A stretch of DNA of 43,541 nucleotides from an uncultured Phascolarctobacterium sp. (GTDB lineage: Bacteria > Bacillota > Negativicutes > Acidaminococcales > Acidaminococcaceae), in contig NZ_CAADXO010000049.1 in assembly GCF_900753045.1 (NCBI RefSeq), positions 1 to 43,541 on the forward strand. Direction: 5' to 3'. The stretch's first letter is position 1. Every line of letters starts with the position of its first letter. The notes under the pieces were generated by a model. The model saw nothing but the letters and a program-made list of their open reading frames with translations. It was not told where the DNA came from and ran no database searches. Shown one piece after another: positions 8,285-15,931 of the stretch. A program made the position numbers and the translations under genes.

Positions 8285-8435
8285 CTTTGCGCTTGCGCAA
8301 AAGTTGGCGGTATGCTAAACTAGCCTTAGAGAATATACTTATAATTTTTTAAATCCAATGTATTTTCAACTAAAGACGTTAAGAAATTATGGCTGAGCGT
8401 CGGTTGGTTTGTCAGCAGATGAAAGGAAGTGCGCA

Positions 8436-8801
8436 ATGAGCATTATCGGTAATATTATCTGGTTTTTATTTGGCGGTATTTTGGCAGGCATTATCTGGTA
8501 TCTGGTAGGCCTTGTATGGTGCCTGACGATTATCGGTATTCCGGTAGGACTGCAGTGCTTTAAGCTGGGACGCTTAAGCTTCTTCCCCTTTGGCAAGGAT
8601 GTAGCCTTGAGCGGTGAAACAACCTCGTTGCTGTTAAATATTTTTTGGCTGATTTTCGGCGGTATCGAGCTGGCAATTACACATGCAGTTTTTGCTGTGA
8701 TTTTGTGCTGCACGATTATCGGCATTCCCTTCGGCATGCAGCATTTTAAGCTGGCTAAGCTGGCACTGCTGCCGTTTGGAGCACAGATTACGGATAAATA
8801 A
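8436..8801 (+). CDS. yccF: YccF domain inner-membrane protein
   Basis: A 121-residue membrane protein made of two similar halves. Each has an IIGNIIWFLFGG/LLNIFWLIFGG segment, then a CLTIIGIPVGLQ/CCTIIGIPFGMQ motif and a (F/H)KL-x(4)-L-x(3)-PFG end, the internal duplication typical of the YccF family (PF03733). Four hydrophobic helices are predicted. ATG 8436 is chosen because GAAAGGAAG lies just upstream; the in-frame ATG-less extension to 8409 has no RBS. The function of the family is unknown. It stands alone between two terminator-like hairpins. Confidence 0.88.
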   Translation: MSIIGNIIWFLFGGILAGIIWYLVGLVWCLTIIGIPVGLQCFKLGRLSFFPFGKDVALSGETTSLLLNIFWLIFGGIELAITHAVFAVILCCTIIGIPFGMQHFKLAKLALLPFGAQITDK

Positions 8802-8902
8802 GCGTTAATTTTTAATGCAAGAGCAGTTCATGCAGGAATTTTATTCACGATTTCTTCAAAACTTTGCCCTTGCTATGTCACAGCAATATAGTATACTATG
8901 AG

Positions 8903-8997
8903 TGTAGCAAGAAGTTGCTACACCCTTCCCATCAAATTCATCATAAACAGCTTTCCTAAGAGAAACAGCCTGCAATATCCCCTGCAGGCTGTTTTCT
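8903..8997 (+). ncRNA. Candidate small RNA, about 95 nt
   Basis: A complete-looking small transcription unit in the 364-base gap between yccF and ecfA1. TTGCTA (8870-8875), 16-base spacer and TATACT (8892-8897) put the start near 8903. A perfect 9-bp stem with a GAAG loop follows (8902-8923). About 40 single-stranded bases with little G come next, then a perfect 12-bp stem with an 8-base loop (8963-8994) and GTTTTCTCGTCTTT. No gene lies between this hairpin and the yccF stop, so the hairpin is unlikely to be just the yccF terminator. It matches no RNA family that I recognise. Confidence 0.45.
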
Positions 8998-9076
8998 CGT
9001 CTTTAAAAAGATAATTACACCGACATAATAAGCCGTAAACGTGCTTTAGCGTTTATGGTTTACTTTCTTAGCATTA

Positions 9077-9130
9077 TGGTTAACCTTACAATAAAAGAAG
9101 GTTGACTAATCTTTTTATCACGTATATAAT
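9077..9130 (+). promoter_or_regulatory. ecfA1 promoter with BirA-like operator
   Basis: TTGACT (9102-9107), 17-base spacer, TATAAT (9125-9130) is a strong promoter. The -35 box is embedded in the right half of an inverted repeat: GGTTAACC (9078-9085), 14 bases, GGTTGACTAA (9100-9109). The layout matches BirA operators (TTGTTAACC-N14-GGTTAACAA type) and recurs before bioB and bioY in this window. A weaker GTAAACG-N15-GGTTTAC pair lies upstream (9035-9063). Confidence 0.68.
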
Positions 9131-9165
9131 TAGTAAGTACACGAATTTATGATGGAGGCACTGTT

Positions 9166-9990
9166 GTGATTAGTATAAAAAATTTGAAGCATTACTATAC
9201 AGATGCTGATGGCAACGAGGTAAAGGCATTGGACGGCGTAAGCCTGGAGATTAAGCAGGGCGAATTTGTTGCTGTTATCGGCGCTAACGGCAGCGGTAAA
9301 TCTACGCTGGCACGTCATTTGAACGCTTTACTGCTGCCTACTGACGGCACTGTACTGGTGGACGGTATGGACACCGATGATGAAAGCAAAATGTGGGATA
9401 TCCGCCAAAAGGTGGGCATGGTGTTCCAAAATCCCGACAACCAGATAGTTGCTGCGATTGTCGAAGAGGATGTAGCCTTCGGTCCGGAAAATATCGGCGT
9501 ACCCGGTCCGGAAATACCGCAGCGTGTAGCAGATTCATTGGCTGCAGTAGGCATGACGGAATATGCCAAGCATGCACCGCATCTTTTGAGCGGCGGACAG
9601 AAGCAGCGTGTGGCTATAGCAGGTATTTTGGCACTGCAGCCGGAATGCATTGTGCTGGACGAGCCTACAGCAATGCTCGACCCGCAGGGACGCAAGGAAA
9701 TCGTCGGCACTGTACGCAAGCTCAATGAAGAAAAAAGGATGACCATAGTTTATATTACGCACTACATGGTTGAGGCTCTGGCTGCTGACCGTGTAGTTGT
9801 AATGGAAAAAGGCCATATCAGATTTATGGGTACTCCGCGTGAGGTTTTCAGCAGAGTTGATGAGCTGGAGGCCTTGGGACTGGAGGCTCCGCTGGCAGCG
9901 AAGGTAGCCAGCGAGCTGCGTAAAAGCGGTGTAAAGCTGCCGCAGGATATTATTACAGATGAGGAGCTGGCGCAGGCATTATGTCAATAA
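9166..9990 (+). CDS. ecfA1: Energy-coupling factor transporter ATPase EcfA1
   Basis: A 274-residue ABC ATPase of the shared ECF module, which powers S-components for vitamins (biotin, riboflavin, folate and others). Motifs: Walker A GANGSGKST, Q-loop VFQNPDNQ, signature LLSGGQKQRVAIAG, Walker B CIVLDEPTAML and H-loop YITHYM. The NPDNQ Q-loop and the C-terminal helical extension are typical of EcfA1. GTG 9166 follows GGAGG at a normal distance. It overlaps ecfA2 by 10 bases and starts the ecfA1-ecfA2-ecfT-truA cluster, which in Firmicutes commonly sits near ribosomal protein genes, as here. The BirA-like operator in its promoter suggests biotin-dependent expression. Confidence 0.96.
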   Translation: MISIKNLKHYYTDADGNEVKALDGVSLEIKQGEFVAVIGANGSGKSTLARHLNALLLPTDGTVLVDGMDTDDESKMWDIRQKVGMVFQNPDNQIVAAIVEEDVAFGPENIGVPGPEIPQRVADSLAAVGMTEYAKHAPHLLSGGQKQRVAIAGILALQPECIVLDEPTAMLDPQGRKEIVGTVRKLNEEKRMTIVYITHYMVEALAADRVVVMEKGHIRFMGTPREVFSRVDELEALGLEAPLAAKVASELRKSGVKLPQDIITDEELAQALCQ

Positions 9991-10838
9991 AACTTTCTAA
10001 TATATATCATACATATTCCAAGGGCACGCCGTTTGAACGCCTGGCGCTCAATGATGTGTCGCTGGAGATTGCCAAGGGCGAAATAGTTGCCATTATAGGA
10101 CACACAGGCAGCGGTAAGTCTACATTAGTACAGCATTTAAATGGTTTGCTGAAGCCGGATAAGGGCAGTGCAAGCATTGATGACATTGATATTACTGCCA
10201 AGGGTGCGGAGGCCAAGACTGCACGCCAACAGGTTGGCATGGTTTTTCAGTATCCCGAGCATCAGCTGTTTGCGGAAACTGTTTTTGAGGATATCGCCTT
10301 CGGGCCGCGTAATAAAGGCTTTGCCGAGGATGAGGTAGAAAAGCAGGTGCGTGAGGCTATGGCCTTCGTCGGCCTGGATTATGATACCTATGCGCAGCGC
10401 TCTCCCTTTCAGCTGAGCGGCGGCCAGATGCGTCGTGTGGCTATTGCCGGCGTAGTTGCGATGAACCCCGATTATCTGGTATTGGACGAGCCTTCCGCAG
10501 GTTTGGACCCGCGCAGCCGTAATGCAGTATTCAAGGAAATTATGTCGCTGCACAAGAGCCGCGGCATTGCCATTGTTTTGGTAACGCACAGCATGGAGGA
10601 GGCAGTAAAATATGCTGACCGCCTGCTGGTTATCAACGCTGGCAAGGTGCTGTTTGACGGCACTCCCGCAGATATTTTCAAGCAGCATGCCGATGAGCTG
10701 GTCAAGGTTGGTGTAGATGTGCCGCAGGTTTATAAGCTGGCAGATTTGCTGCGCAAAAACGGCCTGGTAGTGAAAGAGAATATTAAAGACGAAATGAGCC
10801 TGGTCAAGGCGATTAAGCAAGCAAAGGGGTGGAAATAA
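9981..10838 (+). CDS. ecfA2: Energy-coupling factor transporter ATPase EcfA2
   Basis: A 285-residue ABC ATPase that pairs with EcfA1. Motifs: Walker A GHTGSGKST, Q-loop VFQYPEHQLF (the YPE-Q form typical of EcfA2), signature LSGGQMRRVAIAG, Walker B YLVLDEPSAGLD and the switch histidine in VTHSM. The start overlaps the end of ecfA1 by 10 bases, and its stop TAA shares an A with the ATG of ecfT, so the three subunits are translationally coupled. The heterodimer hydrolyses ATP on the cytoplasmic face and drives rotation of the S-component through EcfT. Confidence 0.96.
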   Translation: MSIKLSNIYHTYSKGTPFERLALNDVSLEIAKGEIVAIIGHTGSGKSTLVQHLNGLLKPDKGSASIDDIDITAKGAEAKTARQQVGMVFQYPEHQLFAETVFEDIAFGPRNKGFAEDEVEKQVREAMAFVGLDYDTYAQRSPFQLSGGQMRRVAIAGVVAMNPDYLVLDEPSAGLDPRSRNAVFKEIMSLHKSRGIAIVLVTHSMEEAVKYADRLLVINAGKVLFDGTPADIFKQHADELVKVGVDVPQVYKLADLLRKNGLVVKENIKDEMSLVKAIKQAKGWK

Positions 10839-11653
10839 TGCTGACAGATATAACCTTAGGACAATATTTCCCCGGTAACTCCTTTATCCATAAGCTTGAT
10901 CCGCGTACTAAGCTGTTGGCTACCTTGATTTATATCATTGCTATTTTCTTTGCGGTAACGCCGTTGGCTTATGGCATTTTGACAGCCTTTGCAGCTGTGG
11001 TAATTCTTATTTCGAGAGTACCTTGGATGCTGGTTTTTAAATCTCTGAAGCCTATCTGGATTATCGTTATTCTTACGATGCTGATTCATATGTTTACCGC
11101 TCCCGGTGAGCATATTGTCTTTACCTGGAAGTTTTTGAGCGTAACTGCCGAAGGTATCGACATGGGCGTAAAGATGGCTGTACGCCTGATTCTGCTGCTG
11201 CTGTTTTCTTCGGTGCTGACCTTTACGACATCACCGATTGTGCTGACAGACGGCATTGAAAATTTGCTGCGTCCGTTCAAAAAGCTGGGCGTTCCGGCGC
11301 ATGAGCTGGCTATGATGATGACTATCGCTTTGCGTTTTATTCCGACGTTATTGGATGAAACGGACCGTATTATGAAGGCGCAGACCTCTCGCGGAGCTGA
11401 TTTTGCCAGCGGCAATATTTTCCAGAGAATGAAGAACATGCTGCCTTTGCTGGTGCCGCTGTTTATCAGTGCTTTCCGCCGTGCCGATGAGCTGGCTGTG
11501 GCTATGGAAGCACGCTGCTATCGCGGCGGCGAAGGACGTACACGTATGCATGAGCTGGTATATGCCGGCCGCGATTATCTGGCCTTTGCTTTGATTATTA
11601 TACTGGTGGTTGGCCTCGCAGTATTGCGCTGGGGGAACTTATGCGTACAATAA
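10838..11653 (+). CDS. ecfT: Energy-coupling factor transmembrane protein EcfT
   Basis: A 271-residue membrane scaffold of ECF transporters. It has several hydrophobic helices, and the cytoplasmic part holds two short Arg-containing motifs (AQTSRGADF and MEARCYRGG) in the position of the Ala-Arg-Gly motifs that contact the two ATPases. The N-terminus (GNSFIHKLDPRTKLLATL) is typical: the family nearly always has LDPR-K. ATG 10838 overlaps the ecfA2 stop (TAATG), with AAGGGGTGG upstream; a GTG nine bases earlier is possible but less well spaced. The 3' end overlaps truA by 13 bases. Confidence 0.94.
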   Translation: MLTDITLGQYFPGNSFIHKLDPRTKLLATLIYIIAIFFAVTPLAYGILTAFAAVVILISRVPWMLVFKSLKPIWIIVILTMLIHMFTAPGEHIVFTWKFLSVTAEGIDMGVKMAVRLILLLLFSSVLTFTTSPIVLTDGIENLLRPFKKLGVPAHELAMMMTIALRFIPTLLDETDRIMKAQTSRGADFASGNIFQRMKNMLPLLVPLFISAFRRADELAVAMEARCYRGGEGRTRMHELVYAGRDYLAFALIIILVVGLAVLRWGNLCVQ

Positions 11654-12393
11654 AGCTGGTTGTAGCCTATGACGGTAGTGCCTATCACGGCTTTCAGAAG
11701 CAGAAAAACGTGCAGACCGTGCAAAATGTTTTGGAAGAAGCATTGGCCATGCTGTGCGGTGAGCCTGTAGTAACCGCAGGCAGCGGGCGCACGGATGCCG
11801 GGGTACACGCTTTGGCGCAGACAGTGACCTTTACTACGAACGGACGCATTCCCTGTGCTAATCTGGTTCGTGCGGCGGCAAGCCTGCTGCCGGAGGATAT
11901 CGTGGTAGTGAGTGCCGAGGAGATGCCGGAAGGCTTTCACGCACGCTTCAGCGCACAGTGGAAAACGTATCATTACAAGCTGCTTGTCAATGATTACGTA
12001 AATCCCTTTATGGTGCGTTACGCCTGGCAGTTGCGTCAGCAGCTTGATGTGAAGGCTATGAATGAGGCGGCAGAGCTGCTGTTGGGAACACATGATTTCA
12101 GTGCCTTTCGCAGCAGCGGCAGTGTAGATACTTCGCCGATAAAAACTATTTATGCTGCCAGGTGGCAGCAGCAGGGCGAAGAGCTGCTTTTCCGTATCAG
12201 CGGTGACGGCTTTTTGTATCACATGGTGCGCAACATAGTCTGGTCCCTGGTACAGGTGGGACTGGGCAAGCGTGCGGTGCAGGATTTTGCCGCCGAGCTG
12301 ACGGCACAGCGCTGTGAATTTCTAAGCGAGCCTGCTCCGGCACAGGGTTTATACCTGGCGGAGGTCGGTTATCGGGAGTATCCGCAGCTTTAA
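11641..12393 (+). CDS. truA: tRNA pseudouridine(38-40) synthase TruA
   Basis: A 250-residue TruA, which isomerises uridines 38-40 in the tRNA anticodon stem-loop. The catalytic aspartate is Asp52 in GSGRTDAGVHALAQ. Other family motifs are YDGSAYHGFQKQ near the N-terminus, FSARWKTYHYKL-like FSAQWKTYHYKL, HDFSAFR and DGFLYHMVRNIV. The length is normal. ATG 11641 follows GGGGAAC and overlaps ecfT by 13 bases. The order ecfT-truA-rplM-rpsI is conserved in Firmicutes. Confidence 0.96.
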   Translation: MRTIKLVVAYDGSAYHGFQKQKNVQTVQNVLEEALAMLCGEPVVTAGSGRTDAGVHALAQTVTFTTNGRIPCANLVRAAASLLPEDIVVVSAEEMPEGFHARFSAQWKTYHYKLLVNDYVNPFMVRYAWQLRQQLDVKAMNEAAELLLGTHDFSAFRSSGSVDTSPIKTIYAARWQQQGEELLFRISGDGFLYHMVRNIVWSLVQVGLGKRAVQDFAAELTAQRCEFLSEPAPAQGLYLAEVGYREYPQL

Positions 12394-12435
12394 AGCAAAA
12401 ACTCTGGGAAAATGCTAAAAATTTAACAAAAATAC

Positions 12436-12565
12436 TTGACTTAAACTCTTAAGTTGCGTATAATATATCTACGTGATTTTCCGCTTGATTTCACTAGCCC
12501 CGAAATACGGTGAGAAGATCGCAACGAACTGTATATTTGGAAAATATCTAGGAGGGACACAAGCG
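12436..12565 (+). promoter_or_regulatory. rplM-rpsI promoter and structured leader
   Basis: TTGACT (12436-12441), 17-base spacer, TATAAT (12459-12464), then about 95 bases of untranslated leader before rplM. The leader contains short complementary stretches (TTTCAC / GTGAGA around 12488-12516). L13 leaders that autoregulate rplM are known in Bacilli; this may be an analogous element, but I cannot match the consensus by eye. The promoter call is secure, the leader function is not. Confidence 0.6.
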
Positions 12566-13003
12566 ATGAAATCTTTTATGGCTAATCCGTCTAACATCGA
12601 ACACAAATGGTACGTTGTTGACGCAGCTGATAAAACTCTGGGCCGCCTGGCTGCAGAGGTTGCAAAAGTCCTGCGCGGTAAACACAAACCGACCTTTACC
12701 CCGCACATGGACACCGGTGATCACGTAATCATTATCAATGCAGATAAGGTTGTTCTGACCGGCAAAAAACTGACTCACAAAATCTATTTCCGTCATTCCG
12801 GTTATCTCGGCGGCGACAGCTATGTAAAAGCTGGCGACATGCTGAAGAAAAACCCTGTAAGAATGGTAGAGCTCGCTGTTAAAGGCATGATTCCGCACAA
12901 CAGCCTCGGCGCTCAAATTTTCTCCAAACTTCATGTATATGCTGGCAGCGAACATCCGCATGCAGCTCAAAAACCTGAAGTAATGGAAATCAACGTTAGA
13001 TAA
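12566..13003 (+). CDS. rplM: 50S ribosomal protein L13
   Basis: A 145-residue L13 of normal size. Typical segments are WYVVDAADKTLGRLA, VAKVLRGKHKPTFTP, DTGDHVIIINADKV, LTGKKLTHKIYFRHSGY and VKGMIPHNSLG, ending in HPHAAQKPEVMEI. ATG 12566 is preferred to the upstream in-frame start at 12473: it follows AGGAGGG at a normal distance and gives the family's usual N-terminus. It is the first gene of a two-gene operon with rpsI. Confidence 0.98.
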   Translation: MKSFMANPSNIEHKWYVVDAADKTLGRLAAEVAKVLRGKHKPTFTPHMDTGDHVIIINADKVVLTGKKLTHKIYFRHSGYLGGDSYVKAGDMLKKNPVRMVELAVKGMIPHNSLGAQIFSKLHVYAGSEHPHAAQKPEVMEINVR

Positions 13004-13024
13004 TATCCGGGAGGGAACAAATAA

Positions 13025-13417
13025 ATGGCAGTAGTTACTTATAACGCAACTGGTCGTCGTAAATCTTCTGTTGCTCGCGTTCGCCTGGTTCCGGGTGAAG
13101 GCAACATCGTTATCAACGACCGTGAATTAAACAAATACTTTGGTCTGAAGACCTTAGAGCTGATTGTTAACCAACCGCTCGAAGTTACCGAAACCAAAGG
13201 CAAATATGACGTACTCGTTAACGTAAACGGCGGCGGCATTTCTGGCCAAGCTGGTGCTATCCGTCACGGCATTGCTCGCGCTCTGCTGAAAGTTGACGCT
13301 GAATTCCGTCCTGCTCTGAAAAAAGCAGGCTTCCTGACTCGCGACCCGCGCGAAAAAGAACGTCGTAAATACGGCTTGAAGAAAGCTCGTAAAGCTAGCC
13401 AGTTCTCCAAACGTTAA
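13025..13417 (+). CDS. rpsI: 30S ribosomal protein S9
   Basis: A 130-residue S9 with the family signature GGGISGQAGAIRHGIARAL and the invariant basic tail KARKASQFSKR, whose last residues reach the P-site tRNA. GGAGGG precedes ATG 13025. The gene is complete. Its stop codon and 3' untranslated region are the source of a 90-base sequence that recurs twice downstream, where accessory genes are inserted. Confidence 0.98.
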   Translation: MAVVTYNATGRRKSSVARVRLVPGEGNIVINDRELNKYFGLKTLELIVNQPLEVTETKGKYDVLVNVNGGGISGQAGAIRHGIARALLKVDAEFRPALKKAGFLTRDPREKERRKYGLKKARKASQFSKR

Positions 13418-13509
13418 TTTTTGGTTTACTGTCAAGCACCAATCACAAACACAAATCGCACAAATTACTCCGCAACTGTTTCGGTTGCGGAGTTTTTGTA
13501 TTGTCTGTG
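13415..13509 (+). repeat. rpsI terminator repeat, copy A
   Basis: Begins at the rpsI stop codon and runs through the terminator to GTATTGTCTGTG. Bases 13415-13504 recur at 15742-15831 (87 of 90 identical). Bases 13454-13509 recur exactly at 17512-17567. It is presumably the ancestral copy because it is joined to rpsI. Confidence 0.95.
13467..13499 (+). terminator. rpsI intrinsic terminator
   Basis: ACTCCGCAAC / GTTGCGGAGT 10-bp perfect stem with a 7-base loop and TTTTT. The identical hairpin is present in repeat copies B and C. Confidence 0.95.
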
Positions 13510-13567
13510 GTATTTGGATAATATATGGAATTTTTTAAAGTGTCCTTAGTGCATGGATTTTAAGGTA

Positions 13568-13611
13568 CGTATGTAACAGGTATGTAGCGAGTATGTAACG
13601 CATATGCAACA
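13568..13611. repeat. Four tandem 11-bp iterons
   Basis: Four copies of NGTATGTAACN with an exact 11-base period: GTATGTAACA, GTATGTAGCG, GTATGTAACG and ATATGCAACA start at 13569, 13580, 13591 and 13602. One helical turn per unit would place every copy on the same face of the DNA. They lie about 60 bases inside the left end of the accessory region, and no gene overlaps them. Confidence 0.8.
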
Positions 13612-13722
13612 AATTATATTAAAGTTATGGCTTTCAACAACTGTTATTATATCTTATGAGTGTAAACTCTTTCTGTTATATCTTAGCTAGTGTGGAGTGT
13701 CAAAGAATTTACAATGGCATAA
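13612..13722. other. Non-coding AT-rich spacer
   Basis: No convincing gene. CTGTTATTATATCTTA (about 13641) recurs slightly altered as CTGTTATATCTTA about 30 bases later. Short open frames here lack an RBS. Confidence 0.4.
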
Positions 13723-13754
13723 AAATAGCCCCTCGTTGTGGCGAGGGGCTATTT
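13723..13754 (-). terminator. Terminator of the minus-strand membrane gene
   Basis: AAATAGCCCCTCG / CGAGGGGCTATTT 13-bp perfect stem with a 6-base loop, about 15 bases beyond the stop of the minus-strand gene. On the minus strand it is followed by a T-run. Confidence 0.85.
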
Positions 13755-13769
13755 CTTGAAACTATAATC

Positions 13770-14723
13770 TCATTGCTTTGTTTGTGCATATCGGTCAATC
13801 GTTTTAAAAATATTAGGCAGATAACAATTTCCCCATCTCTTGACTGCATATTCTATGTCAATCATTGTTTGTTGTATAGATGAGTCTATATTCTGATCAT
13901 CCATATCATAATCAAATACATCCATGGCAATTATATCTATTATATCTTCTATATCTGGATAAAGCCAACCGGATAAGTCTGTTAACATGGGATCTTGTAA
14001 ATCAACAATTTCTTGATAGGTCATTTTTCTAGCGTATGATGCAGCGGTGTTGAAATCAATACAGCTTTGCCTAATATCGGGAATTATGTTTTTATAATTT
14101 TTTTTGAGGGCGTAAGCTAGAAGAATATTATAATAAGCAGAAGCTATTTTTATTAATGTTATATCAGAATTAACTTCTTCAGATTTTGGAACATTATGTA
14201 TGCCGAAACAGGCTATTGGACAGTAAAGAATAGCTTTAAATTTTGCCTCCCGGTTATCACTATTTAGGCTAGTTTGTATTTTAAATTCCAAATATCGCCT
14301 TAGTGGAGTGTCAAATTCAATCGGTATTTTAATATCATCGTTGTGTTTGATTTTTGCTATTACTACAAGATATTTATCATACCACCATGAGCCTACATAA
14401 AAAGCAATGGCTACCAAAAAATCTATTGCCTCCCAATCAGAACGCGTAAAGCCGAAATTCCCAATAAAAAGTAGAGCTATCAAAGCATATGCGATAGCAG
14501 TTATCTTACTTTCATACTTGTAATGAGTATACCCTCCATATAAGCTAAATATAAAAATTAAACATTTAAGAATTTTATACGCAAAATAATTTGGTAAACC
14601 AAATATGGCAGTAAATACCAACAAGAAAATAGCATAGTAAGAAAGCTTCTTGAAATCATTCCCGAATTTATAAATAATAGCTAGCGGGATAGCAATCATT
14701 GTAAATAAAAACACTATATACAT
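13770..14723 (-). CDS. Hypothetical membrane protein, accessory region
   Basis: A 317-residue protein that I do not recognise. About the first 135 residues hold five or six hydrophobic helices (for example MYIVFLFTMIAIPLAIIY and AIAYALIALLFIGNFGF). The remainder is a soluble, acidic cytoplasmic-type domain with conserved-looking aromatic positions, ending KRWGNCYLPNIFKTIDRY. On the minus strand GGAGAG lies about 10 bases before the ATG at 14723. It is visibly richer in A+T and in AAA/AAT/ATA codons than the flanking housekeeping genes, and on the opposite strand, both of which suggest acquisition. It sits between repeat copies A and B and has its own terminator. No function is proposed. Confidence 0.72.
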   Translation of the reverse strand: MYIVFLFTMIAIPLAIIYKFGNDFKKLSYYAIFLLVFTAIFGLPNYFAYKILKCLIFIFSLYGGYTHYKYESKITAIAYALIALLFIGNFGFTRSDWEAIDFLVAIAFYVGSWWYDKYLVVIAKIKHNDDIKIPIEFDTPLRRYLEFKIQTSLNSDNREAKFKAILYCPIACFGIHNVPKSEEVNSDITLIKIASAYYNILLAYALKKNYKNIIPDIRQSCIDFNTAASYARKMTYQEIVDLQDPMLTDLSGWLYPDIEDIIDIIAMDVFDYDMDDQNIDSSIQQTMIDIEYAVKRWGNCYLPNIFKTIDRYAQTKQ

Positions 14724-14875
14724 CTATTAACTCACTCTCCATATAATTTATTTTGTTTTCACAAATTTTTTTCGCATTTTCGTAGTTTTTGATATTTTTA
14801 AATAAGCTTCGTGGATTTTATAGCATTTATAGCACTCCCTTCATTAATTTCAATTCTTGTTTTTGTTTAAAAACC

Positions 14876-15472
14876 CTATTTTACGTATTGTTGCAATGGA
14901 TCTGTACCATATTCGTTTGGGTAAGGATTGCCTTTTTTACAAAATAAATAAAGCAATACAAGAAGATAAATCGGTGCAACAGTATTACTTGCAAGGAACA
15001 TTGCCCATGTCCATTTTGAGCTTTTACCGATATCATGAAAGCGTCTATTTATATTGGCATATAGCAAGAGCGTAAAGGGGATTATAAAAACAAACATCAA
15101 TGCGGTATATAGAGAGACTTCTTCGATTTTGCTTGGTGAACCTGCTAACCACGAAAAGAGTAACACTACCAGAATAACTCCTAAATATGCCAGTAAAGAT
15201 CTTTTGATAAAAACTTTTCTCCCTATTCTGCCTTTAAAAGTAAAGTAATTGTTGTCGGATGGAAGAAAGTCGTATTTTTGGTTAGCCTGTTGATTTGGTA
15301 CATCAACAGGCTTCTTTTCTAATATCCGTTTTATTATTGTCGGCAGTTCTAATATAAATTCACATAATGAATTTGGAATAAGAGATATAAGTACGGCTAC
15401 GATTAGCGCACCAATAAGATAAGGATTTCCACTAAACAAATCATAGAAAAAATCAATTGGGTTAAATCTCAT
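14876..15472 (-). CDS. DUF805 family membrane protein
   Basis: A 198-residue protein. An N-terminal hydrophobic helix (about residues 15-35) and a polar linker precede a DUF805-type region: YFTFKGRIGRKVFIKR, two hydrophobic helices, the characteristic NRRFHDIGKSSKWTW (compare RRLHD.G.S in the family), another helix and a terminal KKGNPYPNEYGTDP. DUF805 proteins are inner-membrane proteins of unknown role, frequent in mobile and accessory DNA. The start at 15472 has AAGGA about 13 bases upstream on the minus strand, a slightly long spacing. It shares strand and AT-rich composition with the preceding membrane gene, and both lie between repeat copies A and B. Confidence 0.82.
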   Translation of the reverse strand: MRFNPIDFFYDLFSGNPYLIGALIVAVLISLIPNSLCEFILELPTIIKRILEKKPVDVPNQQANQKYDFLPSDNNYFTFKGRIGRKVFIKRSLLAYLGVILVVLLFSWLAGSPSKIEEVSLYTALMFVFIIPFTLLLYANINRRFHDIGKSSKWTWAMFLASNTVAPIYLLVLLYLFCKKGNPYPNEYGTDPLQQYVK

Positions 15473-15741
15473 TCACTAATACATTCCTTAAAAAATAATA
15501 GGCAATAATTATACTGGCAGTATTAAATTTTGAACCTATGGCACAGCGAATTTTTTTGATTGCATGCTCATACTGTCACTGCCAACTGTGATAACAACTA
15601 CGCTTTCTATTTAAATTAATTAAATAATAGCACATTATGTTGAAACGCGCAATTTCAATAGTTGTTTTTAATCATTTTATGGGATGTTGACATTCATGGT
15701 ATAGTGTCATAAGGTTCTAGTTTTGAATATAGGATGTGATG
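15473..15741. other. Non-coding gap upstream of repeat copy B
   Basis: No gene is visible in these 269 bases. They should contain the minus-strand promoter for the DUF805 gene. A TTGACA near 15687 on the plus strand, followed by GGTATAGT, could be a promoter pointing towards the ATPase gene but is not compelling. The sequence immediately before copy B (ATAGGATGTGATG) has no similarity to the end of rpsI, so the repeat begins sharply at the former stop codon TAA. Confidence 0.4.
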
Positions 15742-15831
15742 TAATTTTTGGTTTACTGTTAAGCAGCTATCACAAACACAAATCGCACAAATTACTCCGC
15801 AACTGTTTCGGTTGCGGAGTTTTTGTATTGT
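15742..15831 (+). repeat. rpsI terminator repeat, copy B
   Basis: 90 bases matching rpsI stop codon plus 3' region (13415-13504) with three substitutions, all in the first third. The terminator hairpin is intact. It lies between the minus-strand pair and the ATPase gene, so it splits the accessory region into two modules. Confidence 0.95.
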
Positions 15832-15845
15832 GGTTATAGGAAAAC

Positions 15846-15875
15846 TTGGGAAAAACGTAGGTTTTATGGTACAAT
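15846..15875 (+). promoter_or_regulatory. Promoter of the AAA-ATPase gene
   Basis: An extended -10 TGGTACAAT (15867-15875), with TTGGGA 18 bases upstream of it, ends 56 bases before the gene start. Confidence 0.5.
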
Positions 15876-15931
15876 ATAAGTAAAGAGAATCTATTGGAAA
15901 AATATTATGACTTACAGGAAGGACAATTATC

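Noticed and set aside
8899..9015. A 38-codon open frame inside the candidate sRNA
   Set aside because: It has no ribosome binding site, its ATG overlaps the promoter, and it reads through both hairpins.
12473..12565. Extended N-terminus for L13 from an upstream start
   Set aside because: It begins at the transcription start, has no RBS, and the extra residues are absent from the L13 family; ATG 12566 has a strong RBS.
13568..13611. CRISPR array
   Set aside because: Units are only 11 bases with no spacers, and no cas genes are present.
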